Origin: Nocardia acididurans | GTDB lineage: Bacteria; Actinomycetota; Actinomycetes; Mycobacteriales; Mycobacteriaceae | Length of the DNA stretch: 64,000 nt | NCBI RefSeq assembly: GCF_016741815.1 | Contig: NZ_JAERRJ010000006.1 | Location: forward strand, 487,669-551,668 | Direction of reading: 5' to 3' | Part shown: positions 25,024 to 35,011 of the stretch, one piece after another | How the letters are laid out: the number at the start of each line of letters is the position of its first letter | Position numbering within the stretch: position 1 is the stretch's first letter | Notes under the pieces: generated by a model | The model's input: the letters and a program-made list of their open reading frames with translations, nothing else | What the model was told of the DNA's origin: nothing | Database searches by the model: none | Made by a program: the position numbers and the translations under genes

Positions 25024-28000
25024 ATGCGATCGGATAGCTCGGTGCAGCTTGTGCGCCGGGCAGCGGCAGCCTCCCCCCTCCGGGAGTGGGACGCCGCTAT
25101 CCGCCCGCTGTTCGAGGAGCCGGGTCTCGACCCCGGCTGGCGGCCCTGGCAGGTGCTGGGCGGACCGGGCACCGGGAAGACGGCACTGCTGGTGGATCTG
25201 GCCGCCGCGCGCATCCTGAGCGGCGCCGAGCCGGATTCCATTCTCGTGCTCACCTACTCCAAGCGAGCGGCCACGGCCGTCCGCAACGCGATCACCGCCC
25301 GCATCGCGGAAGCCGATCCGGAACTGGGCGGGGTGCCCGGCGCCACGCGCGGCCCGCTGGTGCGCACCCTGCACTCCTACGCGTTCGGTCTGCTGCGCAG
25401 CTTCGCCGCCACGCACGGCAATCCGCCGCCGCGCCTGCTCACCGGTTCCGAACAGGACATCGTGCTGCGCGAGATGCTGCGCGGCGAACTCCTCGACGGC
25501 GCCCCCGAATGGCCCGAACGCCTGCACCCCGCCCTGCCCGCCGCCGGATTCGCCGAACAGTTGCGGGATCTCATGCTCCGCGCCACCGAACGCGGCCTCG
25601 GCCCCGAGGACCTGGTCGAACTCGGTCGCATCCACCGCCACCCCGAATGGGTCGCCGCCGGCCGCTTCTTCGAACGCTACGAGCAGATCATGCTGCTGCG
25701 CTGGTCCGTCGGCATGGACGTCCCCGAGGCGAGCGCCCCCGCTCTCGACGCCGCCGAACTCGTCACCGCCGCCCTCGACGCCTTCGCCGAGGACCCCGAC
25801 CTCCTCACCACCGAACGCACCCGCCTGCGCACCATCCTGGTCGACGATGCTCAGCACCTGGATCCCCATGCCGCCCAACTCATCCGGGCCCTCGGCGCAG
25901 GCCCCGCCACCACAGTCGTAGCAGCCGACCCCGACCAATCCGTCTTCACCTTCCGCGGCGCCGACCCCCGCTTCGCCGTCGACCCGCAAGCCCCCGCCGA
26001 CCGCCGAATCATCCTGCGCCGCAACCACAGATCCGGCACAGCCATCCAGGAACTCGCCGCCCGCATCACCGCCCGCCTGCCCGGCGCGAGCGCCCACCGC
26101 ACCCTGCCCACTGACGGCGAGACCGCCTCCGGTGCAACGGATTTCCTGCGCGAACTCATCATGGGCGCCGAAGCCGCCGCCGATCGCCACGCCGCCGCCG
26201 ATCGCCACGCCGCAGGCGCCGCCGTGCCGAGCTCGGCCGAACTGGCCGCGCGGATCGGCTGGGATGGAACGACTTCCGCAGGGGAGGTGCGTGTGCAGGT
26301 GCTGACCACGCCCGCGAAGGAGGCCGCGCTGGTCGCCGATCAGCTGCGGCGGGCGCATCTCACGCACGGTGTGCCGTGGTCGCGGATGGCGGTGATCGTG
26401 CGGTCGGTGCCGCTGTCGCTCGCGCCACTGCGGCGGGCGCTGCTGGCGGCCGGCGTTCCGGTGCGGCAGCCGCCGGCGGATGTGCCGCTCGCGCGTCGCC
26501 GGGGTGCGGCGTGGATGTTGCTCGCGCTGCGGGCTGTTACCGCGGGTGATCCCACGCGGGTGGCTTTCCCGCGGCCGATTCCCTTCGGCGCCGAGGACGC
26601 GCTCGACATGCTGGCGGGTCCGCTCGGCGGTGCGGATCAGATCAGCCTGCGGCGGCTGCGGCGTGGTATCCGCCGGACCGTGCTCGAACTCGGGTACCCC
26701 GAGCGGACACCCACCGAGCAGGACGGTGACGAGCCGATTCCCGGTGCGCGCGAGCGCAATTCGGGGGTCGAGCCGGTCGACGATCCGGCCGCTGCCGCCG
26801 AGCGCTATGCCGATCTCGATCGGTCGTCGGCCGAGATTCTGCGGGATCTCATTGTCGGCGTGGGGAATCGGGAGATTCTCGACCGGCTCACCGAGGTGGA
26901 GTCCGCGCCGCTGCGGCGCGTGCTCGCGGCGCTGGGGAAGGGGCGCAAGGCCCGGCGCGAGGGCGGCGGGCTGGAAGACGTCATGTGGGGCGTGTGGACC
27001 GGGTCCACGCTGGAGAAGCGCTGGGTCGGGCAGTCCGAGCGCGGGGGAGCGGTCGGCATGCAGGCGGACCGCGACCTGGACGCGGTGGTCGGCCTGTTCG
27101 AAGCGGCCGCCTCGTATGTGGACCGCCTGCCGCGCGCCACCATCGAGGGATTCGTGGAATACCTGGAGCAGCAGGAGATTCCGCAGGACAACGCCCCGCA
27201 CACCGATCCGGGCGAGGCGGTGACCGTGTGCAGCGCGCACGCCGCCGCGGGCCGCGAATGGGACACCGTCGTGGTGGCGGGCGTGCAGGAGGGAATCTGG
27301 CCCAACCTGCGCCCGCGCGGCTCGCTGCTCGGGGTCGAGGAACTGGTGGATCTCGTTGCGGGCGTGGGTGTTACCGGCGAACGGGTGAGCCGTGCCGCAC
27401 CGCTGCTGGCCGAGGAACGCCGGCTGCTGCTGGTGGCCTGCTCCCGTGCCCGACGCTCCCTGCTGGTCACCGCCGTGGAATCCGTTACCGGAGACCAGGA
27501 TCTGGTCCCGTCCCGCTTCCTCGCCGAACTCGACGCCGACGGCGAGGACGGGCAGCCGGGCCGGGTGCCCCCGCCGGTCGACCCCGGCCGGGCGCTCGCC
27601 ATGCACGCCCTCATCGCCGAATTGCGCGGCGCCGCATGCGATCCCGACACCCCGCCGGAGCGCCGCGCCCGCGCCGCCCACGAACTGGCCCGCCTGGCGC
27701 AGGCCGGTGTCCGCGGCGCGCATCCGCGCGACTGGTACGGCACCGCCGAACTGTCCTCCGAGAACCCGCTGTGGGACAGCGAAGACGGCTCCATCTCACT
27801 GTCGCCCTCCACGGTGGAGCAGCTGAAAACCTGCCCGCTGCGCTGGGCGCTGGAACGCCACGGCGGCAGCGACGGCGAGAACCCGCACGCGCTCAAGGGC
27901 AATCTCGTGCACACGCTGGTGCAGGCGCTCGCGGGCCAGGTCGACGAGGCACAGGTCAAACAGGCGCTCGTCAAAGCCTGGAAGAAGGTCGATCCCAGCG

Positions 28001-28578
28001 CCCAGCATGGCGAGAACTGGCATTCGCGCGCCGAGCTGCGCCGCACCGAAACCATGGTCGACACCTTCCTGGCCTGGCTGCGCAACACCCGCGACGAACT
28101 CACGGCCCTGGGCGTCGAGGTGCCGGTGGACTGCATCCTGCCCGCCCGCAATCCGGGCGAGCACGCGGTGCGCATCAGCGGGCGCGTGGACCGGGTGGAG
28201 CGAGACGCACTGGGCCGCTTCGTCATCGTCGATGTGAAGACCGGCAAGACCCCCATCTCCAAGCAGGCCGCCGAGGAGCACGCCCAGCTCGCCACCTACC
28301 AGGTCGCCGCCGCCGAGGGCGCGCTCGGCGAGGGCGAGCCCGGCGGTGCGCGCCTGGTCTACGTCGCCAAGCCCAGCAGTAAGGAGGGCGCGACCCAGCG
28401 CGCCCAGCTGCCCCTGGACTCCGAGGGAATCGACAACTGGCGCACCGTCATCCACGATGCCGCCGACGCCTCCAAGGGCCCCAGCTACCTCGCCATGCGC
28501 AATGAGGGCTGCCGGCACTGCAAGGTGGCGGGCAGCTGTCCCGTCCAGGACACCGGGCGGCAGGTGACGGACGAGTGA
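25024..28578 (+). CDS. adnA: AdnA subunit of the AdnAB helicase-nuclease
   Basis: One half of the mycobacterial-type AdnAB motor nuclease that resects double-strand breaks. It has 1184 residues. Walker A GGPGTGKT is near residue 47. The superfamily 1 helicase motif II is degenerate, DDAQHLDP. The C-terminal PD-(D/E)xK nuclease shows VIVDVKTGK. One Cys in LKTCPLRWAL plus GCRHCKVAGSC near the end could bind a [4Fe-4S] cluster as in AddB-type nucleases. A GTG one codon upstream is an alternative start. Its stop overlaps adnB by four bases, and the gene order downstream matches M. tuberculosis. Confidence 0.93.
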   Translation: MRSDSSVQLVRRAAAASPLREWDAAIRPLFEEPGLDPGWRPWQVLGGPGTGKTALLVDLAAARILSGAEPDSILVLTYSKRAATAVRNAITARIAEADPELGGVPGATRGPLVRTLHSYAFGLLRSFAATHGNPPPRLLTGSEQDIVLREMLRGELLDGAPEWPERLHPALPAAGFAEQLRDLMLRATERGLGPEDLVELGRIHRHPEWVAAGRFFERYEQIMLLRWSVGMDVPEASAPALDAAELVTAALDAFAEDPDLLTTERTRLRTILVDDAQHLDPHAAQLIRALGAGPATTVVAADPDQSVFTFRGADPRFAVDPQAPADRRIILRRNHRSGTAIQELAARITARLPGASAHRTLPTDGETASGATDFLRELIMGAEAAADRHAAADRHAAGAAVPSSAELAARIGWDGTTSAGEVRVQVLTTPAKEAALVADQLRRAHLTHGVPWSRMAVIVRSVPLSLAPLRRALLAAGVPVRQPPADVPLARRRGAAWMLLALRAVTAGDPTRVAFPRPIPFGAEDALDMLAGPLGGADQISLRRLRRGIRRTVLELGYPERTPTEQDGDEPIPGARERNSGVEPVDDPAAAAERYADLDRSSAEILRDLIVGVGNREILDRLTEVESAPLRRVLAALGKGRKARREGGGLEDVMWGVWTGSTLEKRWVGQSERGGAVGMQADRDLDAVVGLFEAAASYVDRLPRATIEGFVEYLEQQEIPQDNAPHTDPGEAVTVCSAHAAAGREWDTVVVAGVQEGIWPNLRPRGSLLGVEELVDLVAGVGVTGERVSRAAPLLAEERRLLLVACSRARRSLLVTAVESVTGDQDLVPSRFLAELDADGEDGQPGRVPPPVDPGRALAMHALIAELRGAACDPDTPPERRARAAHELARLAQAGVRGAHPRDWYGTAELSSENPLWDSEDGSISLSPSTVEQLKTCPLRWALERHGGSDGENPHALKGNLVHTLVQALAGQVDEAQVKQALVKAWKKVDPSAQHGENWHSRAELRRTETMVDTFLAWLRNTRDELTALGVEVPVDCILPARNPGEHAVRISGRVDRVERDALGRFVIVDVKTGKTPISKQAAEEHAQLATYQVAAAEGALGEGEPGGARLVYVAKPSSKEGATQRAQLPLDSEGIDNWRTVIHDAADASKGPSYLAMRNEGCRHCKVAGSCPVQDTGRQVTDE

Positions 28579-31500
28579 GTGCGCCATCGCCCGGCGATTC
28601 CGCGGGGGGTGGCGACCGGGGGAGCGGCGGCATCACTCCCCGGCAACTCGCCGACGCCCTGGGCCTGCCGCCGCCCACCGACGAGCAGGCCGCCGTCATC
28701 TCCGCCCCGCCCGGCCCGACCCTGGTGGTGGCGGGCGCCGGCGCGGGCAAAACCGAGACCATGGCCGCCCGCGTGGTGTGGATGGTCGCCAATGGCGTCG
28801 TCGAACCCGATCAGGTGCTGGGCCTCACCTTCACCCGAAAAGCCGCCCAGCAGTTGACCACCCGCATCCGCACCCGCCTGGCACGTCTGGCGGGCGCACC
28901 CCTCGTGCGCGACATCGACCCCACCGGTCGGCTGCGCGCCCTGCTCACCGGCTCCGAACCCGAGATCAGCACCTACCACTCCTACGCGGGCCGTCTCCTC
29001 ACCGAATACGGCCTGCTGCTGCCGGTGGAACCCACCGCCACCCTGCTCACCCAGACCCAGCTCTGGCAGCTCGCCTACCGTGTCGTGTCCACCTGGGACG
29101 GTGACCTCGACACCGACCGCAGCCCCGTCGGCGTCACCGAAGCCGTCCTGGCGCTGTCCGGTCAGCTCGCCGAACATCTGGTGGAACCCCACCAATTGGC
29201 AAGCGCCCACCGCGAACTGGAGCGCCTGGTCCACACCCTCCCGGCCGGCCCCCGCCAGAAGGGCGGCCCCAAGAAGGCACTGCTCGATCTCCTCCAGGTG
29301 CAGCACGAGCGCATCGCTCTGCTGCCCCTGGTGGATCATCTGCACCAGGAACTGCGCCGCCGCGGTGCCCTCGATTTCGGCGCGCAGATGTCGCTGGCCG
29401 CCCGCCTGGCCGCCCATCACCCCGAAGTGGCCACCGCCGAACGAGACCGCTTCCGGCTGGTCCTCCTCGACGAATACCAGGACACCGGCCACTCCCAGCG
29501 CATCCTGCTGGCCTCCCTCTTCGGCGGTGCGGGGGCGCGCGAGGCGAGTGGTCAGCGGCTGGCGGTGACGGCGGTCGGCGATCCGATGCAGTCGATCTAC
29601 GGGTGGCGTGGGGCGTCGGCGGCGAACCTGCCGCGGTTCGCGACCGACTTTCCGCTGGAGCCCGGGGTGCCCGCGCCGATTCTGCCGTTGCTCACCAGCT
29701 GGCGGAATCCGCCGGAGGCACTGGATCTGGCCAACCTGGTGTCGGATCCGTTGCGGGACAGGGCGCTTCGGAGCGGTGGCGTAACCGTGGACGCGCTGCG
29801 GCCGCGACCGGACGCCACGGCCGGGGTGGTGGCCCTGGCCCTGGCGGAAACCGTTGCGCAGGAGCGGGATTGGGTGGGGGAGCGGATCGCCGCGGAGTGG
29901 GAGGCGGCCGCCGACGCGGGCGCGGAACCGCCCACCTCGGCGGTGCTGGTGCGGCGCAACGCGGATGCCGCACCGCTCGCGGAGGCCCTGCGCGAGCACG
30001 GGTTACCCGTGGAGATCGTGGGGTTGGGCGGGCTGCTGCACACGCCGGAAGTGGCGGATATCGTTGCGACACTGCGGTTGATCGCGGATCCGTCGGCGGG
30101 CAGCGCGGCGGTGCGGATCCTCACGGGCGCGCGCTGGCGCATCGGGCTGGCCGATATCGCGGCGCTGTCGCGGCGGGCGCGGGAGCTGTCCATTTCCCGG
30201 CCTGCGGGGCAGAGCGACGCCATCACCGATACGGCCACCCTCGACGACGCGCTGCGGGAGGTCGCGCCCGAGCCCTCCGAGCGGGCGGGGCTGGGTGACG
30301 CCATCGCCGATCCCGGTGCGGCGGAACAGTATTCACCGTCGGGCTACGCGCGCATCAATGCGCTCGGGCAGGAACTGGCGCACCTGCGGGAGCGGGCCGG
30401 GCAGCCGCTGGCGGAACTCGTCGCCGATGTGGAACGCACCATCGGCGTCGGCGTGGAGACCCAGGCACGCAAGGCGCATGCGGCGGCCGGGCGCGAGCAC
30501 CTCGACGCGTTCGCCGAAGTCGTCGCGGGCTACTCCGCCGATCACCGCTCCTCGCTGCCGGGCCTGCTCGACTTCCTCGCCGCCGCGGAGGAAGTCGAGG
30601 GCGGACTCGAACCCGGCGAGGTGGAGGTCGCGCACGACCGCGTGCAGATCCTCACCGTGCACGCCGCCAAGGGCCTCGAATGGGAGGTCGTCGCCGTCCC
30701 GCACGTCGTGGACGGCACCTTCCCCTCCGGCACCGGCACCACCACCTGGATGGGCGCTCTCGCCGAACTCCCCACCTCCCTGCGCGGCGACCGCCGGCAG
30801 GAGGACGCGGGCGACGGCGTCCCCGTCCTCACCCTCGACGACCTCTACGACCGCTCCGACCTGGAACGCGCTCTCGACGAGCACAAACGCGCCCTCGCTC
30901 ACCGCCGCCTCGACGAGGAACGCCGCCTCTACTACGTGGCCCTCACCAGAACCGAACGCGCCCTGTTCGTTTCGGCCCACCACTGGGCCGAAACCGGCTC
31001 CAAGCCCAAGGGCCCCTCCGACTTCCTCCTCGAACTGAAACAGGCCACCGACACCCCCGACGCCCCGCTGTCGCGCGCCATCCGCATCGACCGCTGGGAC
31101 GACCCGCCCCTGCCCGACACCGTCAACCCCTTCACCGACAACCCGCCCACCGCCGACTGGCCCCGCGACCCCCTCGGGCCGCGCCGCGAAGCCGTCGAGC
31201 AGGGTGCGGCCCTGGTCGACGCGGCTCTCTCCGCCTTGCATGCCCAATCTCGGCCTCGTCCAGCGGAATTGGATTTCGCTGCCGAATTTGCCACTGCTGC
31301 AACGAGTTCCGGAGATTTCGACGGAATCGACAGTGTCGCGGCGGATTCCGACCCGGTAGCGGATCCCGGCGCGGATGCCGACTCCGATCCGGACCCGGAG
31401 GGCTGGTCGACCGACGTGGACGCGCTGCTCGCCGAGCACCACGCCGCCGAACAGGCCGTCCGGGAAGTGGAGCTCCCCGGTCAGATCGCCGCCACCTCCC

Positions 31501-32489
31501 TGGTCGACTTGCGTTCCGACCCAGCGAAACTCGCCGCTCGCATCCGCCGCCCCCTCCCGTACGCGCCTAGCCCCTACACCCGCCGCGGCACCGCCTTCCA
31601 CGCCTGGGTGCAGCGCTGGTTCGGCGCGGGCCGCCTGCTCGCCTTCGACGAGCTCCCCGGGGCCGCCGACATCACCGACCGGGATGCGGGCCTCATGCGC
31701 CTGCAGGAGGCTTTCCTCGCCTCGCAGTGGGCCGACCGCAACCCGGCCGACGTCGAGATCTCCTTCGAAACCACCTTGGCGGGCACCGTGATTCGCGGTC
31801 GCATGGACGCCGTCTTCCGTGAGCCCGGCGACCGCTGGATCGTGGTCGACTGGAAGACCGGCTCCGAACCCCGCACCGCCGAAGAGGAATCGGTCTCCAT
31901 CCAGCTCGCCGTCTACCGCCTCGCCTGGGCCCGCCTGGAATCCGCCCGCACCGGCATCCCCGAGGCCGACATGCTCGACCGCGTCACCGCCGCCTTCCAC
32001 TACGTCCGCACCGGCAGAACCATTGCCCCCGACCACCTCCCCGGCCCGGCCGAACTCGAACGCCTCATCACCGCCGCCGCCCCCGTACGCGGCAACGGCA
32101 CCGGCCCGGCAGCTGCCGAGGCCTCGGGGTCGCCGGACGACGCGGAGGCCACACAGGTCGAATCACTGCGCGCGCCACTGGCCCGCCCCGCACCGGGTGC
32201 GTCGCCGAGCCCTGCTGTACCGCAGCGACGTCCGGCGGAGTCCCCGTTCGAGTCCCCCGGCGCAATCGCGCCACAGCGGCCCGGTGTTTCCGCCCGGCAA
32301 TCGGGCCGCGAGGACGAGCCGCCGCCCGATTTCGAGCCCCCGCCGGACCCCGGCGTGCCCCAGAATCCGCACGCGGCCTTCGGTTTCGAGGATTCGGGCG
32401 GATGGGAACCGCCCCCGGATCCCGGGCCGGAGCGGGGCGAGGAACCCCCGCCCGATCCGGAATCCCTGCCCCCCGACCCGCTTCGCTAG
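28575..32489 (+). CDS. adnB: AdnB subunit of the AdnAB helicase-nuclease
   Basis: Partner of AdnA; in mycobacteria this subunit supplies the main ATPase. It has 1304 residues. Walker A GAGAGKTET is near residue 58, motif II is intact as LLDEYQDTGHSQ, motif VI-like EERRLYYVALTRTERAL is present, and the nuclease motif is IVVDWKTG. It is about 200 residues longer than the M. tuberculosis protein as I recall it. The excess includes an acidic low-complexity stretch before the nuclease domain (encoded near 31260-31420) and a Pro/Asp/Glu-rich tail of about 125 residues. Start GTG overlaps the adnA stop. Confidence 0.93.
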   Translation: MSAPSPGDSAGGGDRGSGGITPRQLADALGLPPPTDEQAAVISAPPGPTLVVAGAGAGKTETMAARVVWMVANGVVEPDQVLGLTFTRKAAQQLTTRIRTRLARLAGAPLVRDIDPTGRLRALLTGSEPEISTYHSYAGRLLTEYGLLLPVEPTATLLTQTQLWQLAYRVVSTWDGDLDTDRSPVGVTEAVLALSGQLAEHLVEPHQLASAHRELERLVHTLPAGPRQKGGPKKALLDLLQVQHERIALLPLVDHLHQELRRRGALDFGAQMSLAARLAAHHPEVATAERDRFRLVLLDEYQDTGHSQRILLASLFGGAGAREASGQRLAVTAVGDPMQSIYGWRGASAANLPRFATDFPLEPGVPAPILPLLTSWRNPPEALDLANLVSDPLRDRALRSGGVTVDALRPRPDATAGVVALALAETVAQERDWVGERIAAEWEAAADAGAEPPTSAVLVRRNADAAPLAEALREHGLPVEIVGLGGLLHTPEVADIVATLRLIADPSAGSAAVRILTGARWRIGLADIAALSRRARELSISRPAGQSDAITDTATLDDALREVAPEPSERAGLGDAIADPGAAEQYSPSGYARINALGQELAHLRERAGQPLAELVADVERTIGVGVETQARKAHAAAGREHLDAFAEVVAGYSADHRSSLPGLLDFLAAAEEVEGGLEPGEVEVAHDRVQILTVHAAKGLEWEVVAVPHVVDGTFPSGTGTTTWMGALAELPTSLRGDRRQEDAGDGVPVLTLDDLYDRSDLERALDEHKRALAHRRLDEERRLYYVALTRTERALFVSAHHWAETGSKPKGPSDFLLELKQATDTPDAPLSRAIRIDRWDDPPLPDTVNPFTDNPPTADWPRDPLGPRREAVEQGAALVDAALSALHAQSRPRPAELDFAAEFATAATSSGDFDGIDSVAADSDPVADPGADADSDPDPEGWSTDVDALLAEHHAAEQAVREVELPGQIAATSLVDLRSDPAKLAARIRRPLPYAPSPYTRRGTAFHAWVQRWFGAGRLLAFDELPGAADITDRDAGLMRLQEAFLASQWADRNPADVEISFETTLAGTVIRGRMDAVFREPGDRWIVVDWKTGSEPRTAEEESVSIQLAVYRLAWARLESARTGIPEADMLDRVTAAFHYVRTGRTIAPDHLPGPAELERLITAAAPVRGNGTGPAAAEASGSPDDAEATQVESLRAPLARPAPGASPSPAVPQRRPAESPFESPGAIAPQRPGVSARQSGREDEPPPDFEPPPDPGVPQNPHAAFGFEDSGGWEPPPDPGPERGEEPPPDPESLPPDPLR

Positions 32490-32562
32490 TCGCGACGCGC
32501 CCGTCGCCGACGCCACGCTCGCGCGCCGGGGCAGGTACGCTGCGGTCCTGTGCCGCAGCTAG

Positions 32563-33648
32563 ATGCCTCCGGAATGGCCGGTGATCCGCGTGTTCGGTGA
32601 AAATTCGCGTGGGGTGGGCAGGCTCACCGACCGGCCCGATTTCGCGCTGGTCGGTATCCTGCGTATCCCCGAGATCCAGACCAGCCCCTGGCGGTCGCTG
32701 TCGAAGCGGGTCGCGCTCGCCGCGGGCCTGCTCCTGCTGGCGACCGTGGTGGTGTACATCGGGCGCGACGGCTACCGCGACGCCAGCGGCGACCCGCTGT
32801 CGTTCCTGGACTGCGCCTACTATTCGACGGTCTCGCTGTCGACCACCGGCTACGGCGACATCACCCCGCTCACCCCCTCCGCGCGGCTGGCGAACATCCT
32901 CATCATCACGCCGCTGCGCGTCCTCTTCCTGATCGTCCTGGTCGGCACCACCCTCGGCGTGCTCACCGAACGATCCCGGCAGGCATTCAAGATTCAGCGA
33001 TGGAGGCACACCGTGCGTAATCACACCGTGGTCGTCGGTTACGGCACCAAGGGCCGTACCGCGATCGACGCCATGCTCGGCGACGGCGTGCAACCCGCGG
33101 ACATCGTGGTCGTGGACACCGATCCCGGCATGCTGGAGCGTGCCGCCAACTCCGGCCTGGTGACCGTGCACGGTTCGGCCACCCAGTCGGATGTCCTGCG
33201 GCTGGCCGGAGTTCAGCACGCCTCCTCGGTGGTGGTGGCCGCCAACCGTGACGACACCGCCGTCCTGGTCACCCTCACCGCCCGGGAACTCAACCCCAAG
33301 GCCAAGATCGTCGCGTCGATCCGCGAGGCCGAGAACACCCACCTGCTGCGCCAGTCCGGCGCGGACTCGGTGGTCGTGTCCTCCGAGACCGCCGGCCGCC
33401 TGCTCGGCATCGCCACCACCACCCCCAGCGTCGTGGAGATGATCGAGGACCTGCTCACCCCCGAAGCCGGCTTCGCCATCGCCGAACGTGAGGTCGAACC
33501 CGAGGAGATCGGCGGCTCCCCGCGCCACCTGCGCGACATCGTCCTGGGCGTGGTCCGCTCCGGCGAGCTCATCCGCGTCGGCGAAGCCGAGGTCGACGCC
33601 CTGGAATCCGCCGACAAGCTGCTGTATCTGCGCCGCGTGCAGAGCTGA
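32563..33648 (+). CDS. Two-helix potassium channel with RCK/TrkA-N domain
   Basis: Potassium channel subunit, 361 residues, orthologous in position to Rv3200c. Helix one (VALAAGLLLLATVVVYI) is followed by the pore loop with selectivity filter TTGYGD near residue 93, then helix two (ILIITPLRVLFLIVLVGTTLG). The cytoplasmic part is an RCK domain with a nucleotide-binding VVGYGTKGRT and an RCK-C segment. The exact start is uncertain: ATG 32563 or GTG 32581. It is 73 bp behind adnB and probably has its own promoter. Confidence 0.9.
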   Translation: MPPEWPVIRVFGENSRGVGRLTDRPDFALVGILRIPEIQTSPWRSLSKRVALAAGLLLLATVVVYIGRDGYRDASGDPLSFLDCAYYSTVSLSTTGYGDITPLTPSARLANILIITPLRVLFLIVLVGTTLGVLTERSRQAFKIQRWRHTVRNHTVVVGYGTKGRTAIDAMLGDGVQPADIVVVDTDPGMLERAANSGLVTVHGSATQSDVLRLAGVQHASSVVVAANRDDTAVLVTLTARELNPKAKIVASIREAENTHLLRQSGADSVVVSSETAGRLLGIATTTPSVVEMIEDLLTPEAGFAIAEREVEPEEIGGSPRHLRDIVLGVVRSGELIRVGEAEVDALESADKLLYLRRVQS

Positions 33649-33675
33649 CCCGGACCGCACGGTTAGTCTCGAACC

Positions 33676-34584
33676 GTGTCAGGTTTTCAGCTGAATGCTG
33701 TTCCGGTTCTTTCTCGTTCGTCCCTCGACCGGGCGGAGCATCTCCGTGGTGACGAGCAGGCGCTGAAAGAGGGCTGGGCGCAAGCGAAGTTGCTGCGAAT
33801 GAACAAGCGCGGCCAGGTGCGGATCGCGGACGGCGCGGTGGTGCTCGAGGCCGCGACCACGCTGGCGGAGGAGCCCGCCGCCGATGCCGTCTTCCTCGGC
33901 GTCGAGAGCGAAACCCACCTGTGGGCGGTCCACGACAACGACCTCGAGGGCGAGCTGACCGACCTGCGGGCCTTCGGCGCGACCTTCACCCTCAGCGATC
34001 GCGACACCGGCCTGCTGTCCACCGCCATCGCCCTGCTGAACTGGCACCGGTCCGCCCGCTACAGCGCCACCGACGGCACGCCCACCACCGCCACCAACGG
34101 CGGCTGGTCGCGCACCAGCGAGGCCGGGCACGAGGAGTTCCCGCGCACCGACCCGGCCGTGATCGTGCTCATCCACGACGGCGGCGACCGGGTCCTGCTG
34201 GCCCGGCAGCACACCTGGCCGCAGGGATTGTTCTCGCTGCTGGCCGGTTTCGTGGAGGCCGGGGAGTCCCTGGAACGCTGCGTCGAGCGCGAAATGCTCG
34301 AGGAGGTCGGCGTGCACGTCCGCGAGATCACCTACCTGGGCAGCCAGCCCTGGCCGTTCCCGCGCTCGCTCATGCTCGGGTTCGCCGCCGTCGCGGATCC
34401 CGACGACGCGCTGACCTTCCACGACGGTGAGATCGCGGAGGCGTACTGGTTCACCCGCGCCGAAGTGCGCGAGGCCCTGGCCGCGGGTGCGTGGGGGAGT
34501 GGCGACGCGCAGGCCCGGCTGTTGCTGCCGGGTTCCATCTCGATCGCCCGCACCATCGTCGAATCCTGGGCCGCCGCGGGCTGA
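33676..34584 (+). CDS. nudC: NADH pyrophosphatase NudC (Nudix hydrolase)
   Basis: Cleaves NADH or deaminated NAD into mononucleotides; related NudC also removes NAD caps from RNA. It has 302 residues. The Nudix box runs from GFVEAGES through REMLEEVGV, and the NudC-specific SQPWPFPRS follows it. The zinc ribbon cysteines of E. coli NudC are absent: the region before the Nudix domain reads SATDGTPTTATNGGW. A TAGTCT at 33664-33669 lies seven bases before the GTG, so the mRNA may be leaderless. Position matches Rv3199c. Confidence 0.92.
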   Translation: MSGFQLNAVPVLSRSSLDRAEHLRGDEQALKEGWAQAKLLRMNKRGQVRIADGAVVLEAATTLAEEPAADAVFLGVESETHLWAVHDNDLEGELTDLRAFGATFTLSDRDTGLLSTAIALLNWHRSARYSATDGTPTTATNGGWSRTSEAGHEEFPRTDPAVIVLIHDGGDRVLLARQHTWPQGLFSLLAGFVEAGESLERCVEREMLEEVGVHVREITYLGSQPWPFPRSLMLGFAAVADPDDALTFHDGEIAEAYWFTRAEVREALAAGAWGSGDAQARLLLPGSISIARTIVESWAAAG

Positions 34585-34598
34585 TCCGCACAGCACGA

Positions 34599-34626
34599 AG
34601 CCGCACACCCGGTCGGGTGTGCGGCT
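34599..34626. terminator. Bidirectional terminator between nudC and the mycoredoxin gene
   Basis: AGCCGCACACCC (34599-34610), loop GGTC, GGGTGTGCGGCT (34615-34626): a perfect 12-bp stem between convergent genes. Confidence 0.8.
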
Positions 34627-34644
34627 ATGTCGTGTTCACGCGGC

Positions 34645-34896
34645 TCAGCCGAGCGCGGCGAGCGCCTGCTTGACCTGCACGAGGCTGGGGTTGGTGGCGG
34701 TGGATCCGTCCGCGTACTTCACCGTCGGCACGACGTGATTTCCATTGTTCACGCTGCCCACGAACTCCGCGGCCTCGGGATTCTCCTCGATATCCACCTT
34801 GGTATAGGTGATACCGGCCTCGTCGAGCTGCTTCTCGAGGCGGCGGCAGTAGCCACACCAGGTGGTCGAGTACATGGTCAGATCGGTTGCAGTCAC
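34645..34896 (-). CDS. Mycoredoxin (glutaredoxin-like, mycothiol-dependent)
   Basis: Reduces mycothiol mixed disulfides, 83 residues. The active site is WCGYCRR near residue 14, in the glutaredoxin fold with the cis-Pro segment HVVPTVKYADG. Start GTG at 34896 (then TATDLTMYSTTWCGYC) is chosen because it gives normal length; the frame is open upstream. It is divergent from uvrD2, as for Rv3198A and Rv3198c. In this cell it could also support mycothiol-coupled arsenate reductases in the island at the right end. Confidence 0.9.
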   Translation of the reverse strand: MTATDLTMYSTTWCGYCRRLEKQLDEAGITYTKVDIEENPEAAEFVGSVNNGNHVVPTVKYADGSTATNPSLVQVKQALAALG

Positions 34897-35011
34897 GGTT
34901 CGTGCAACGACCTCGCCGCTGATCGTGTTCCCCGCTCGCCACGCCGCCCGCGCGACCGGGTTTCCCGAGCAGCGGGTCCGCATAATGCCGACGCTGTCGG
35001 AGCCTGCTGCC

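Noticed and set aside
24727..27723. 998-codon minus-strand open frame opposite adnA
   Set aside because: Antisense to a conserved helicase-nuclease; its end is only the translated 57-bp repeat.
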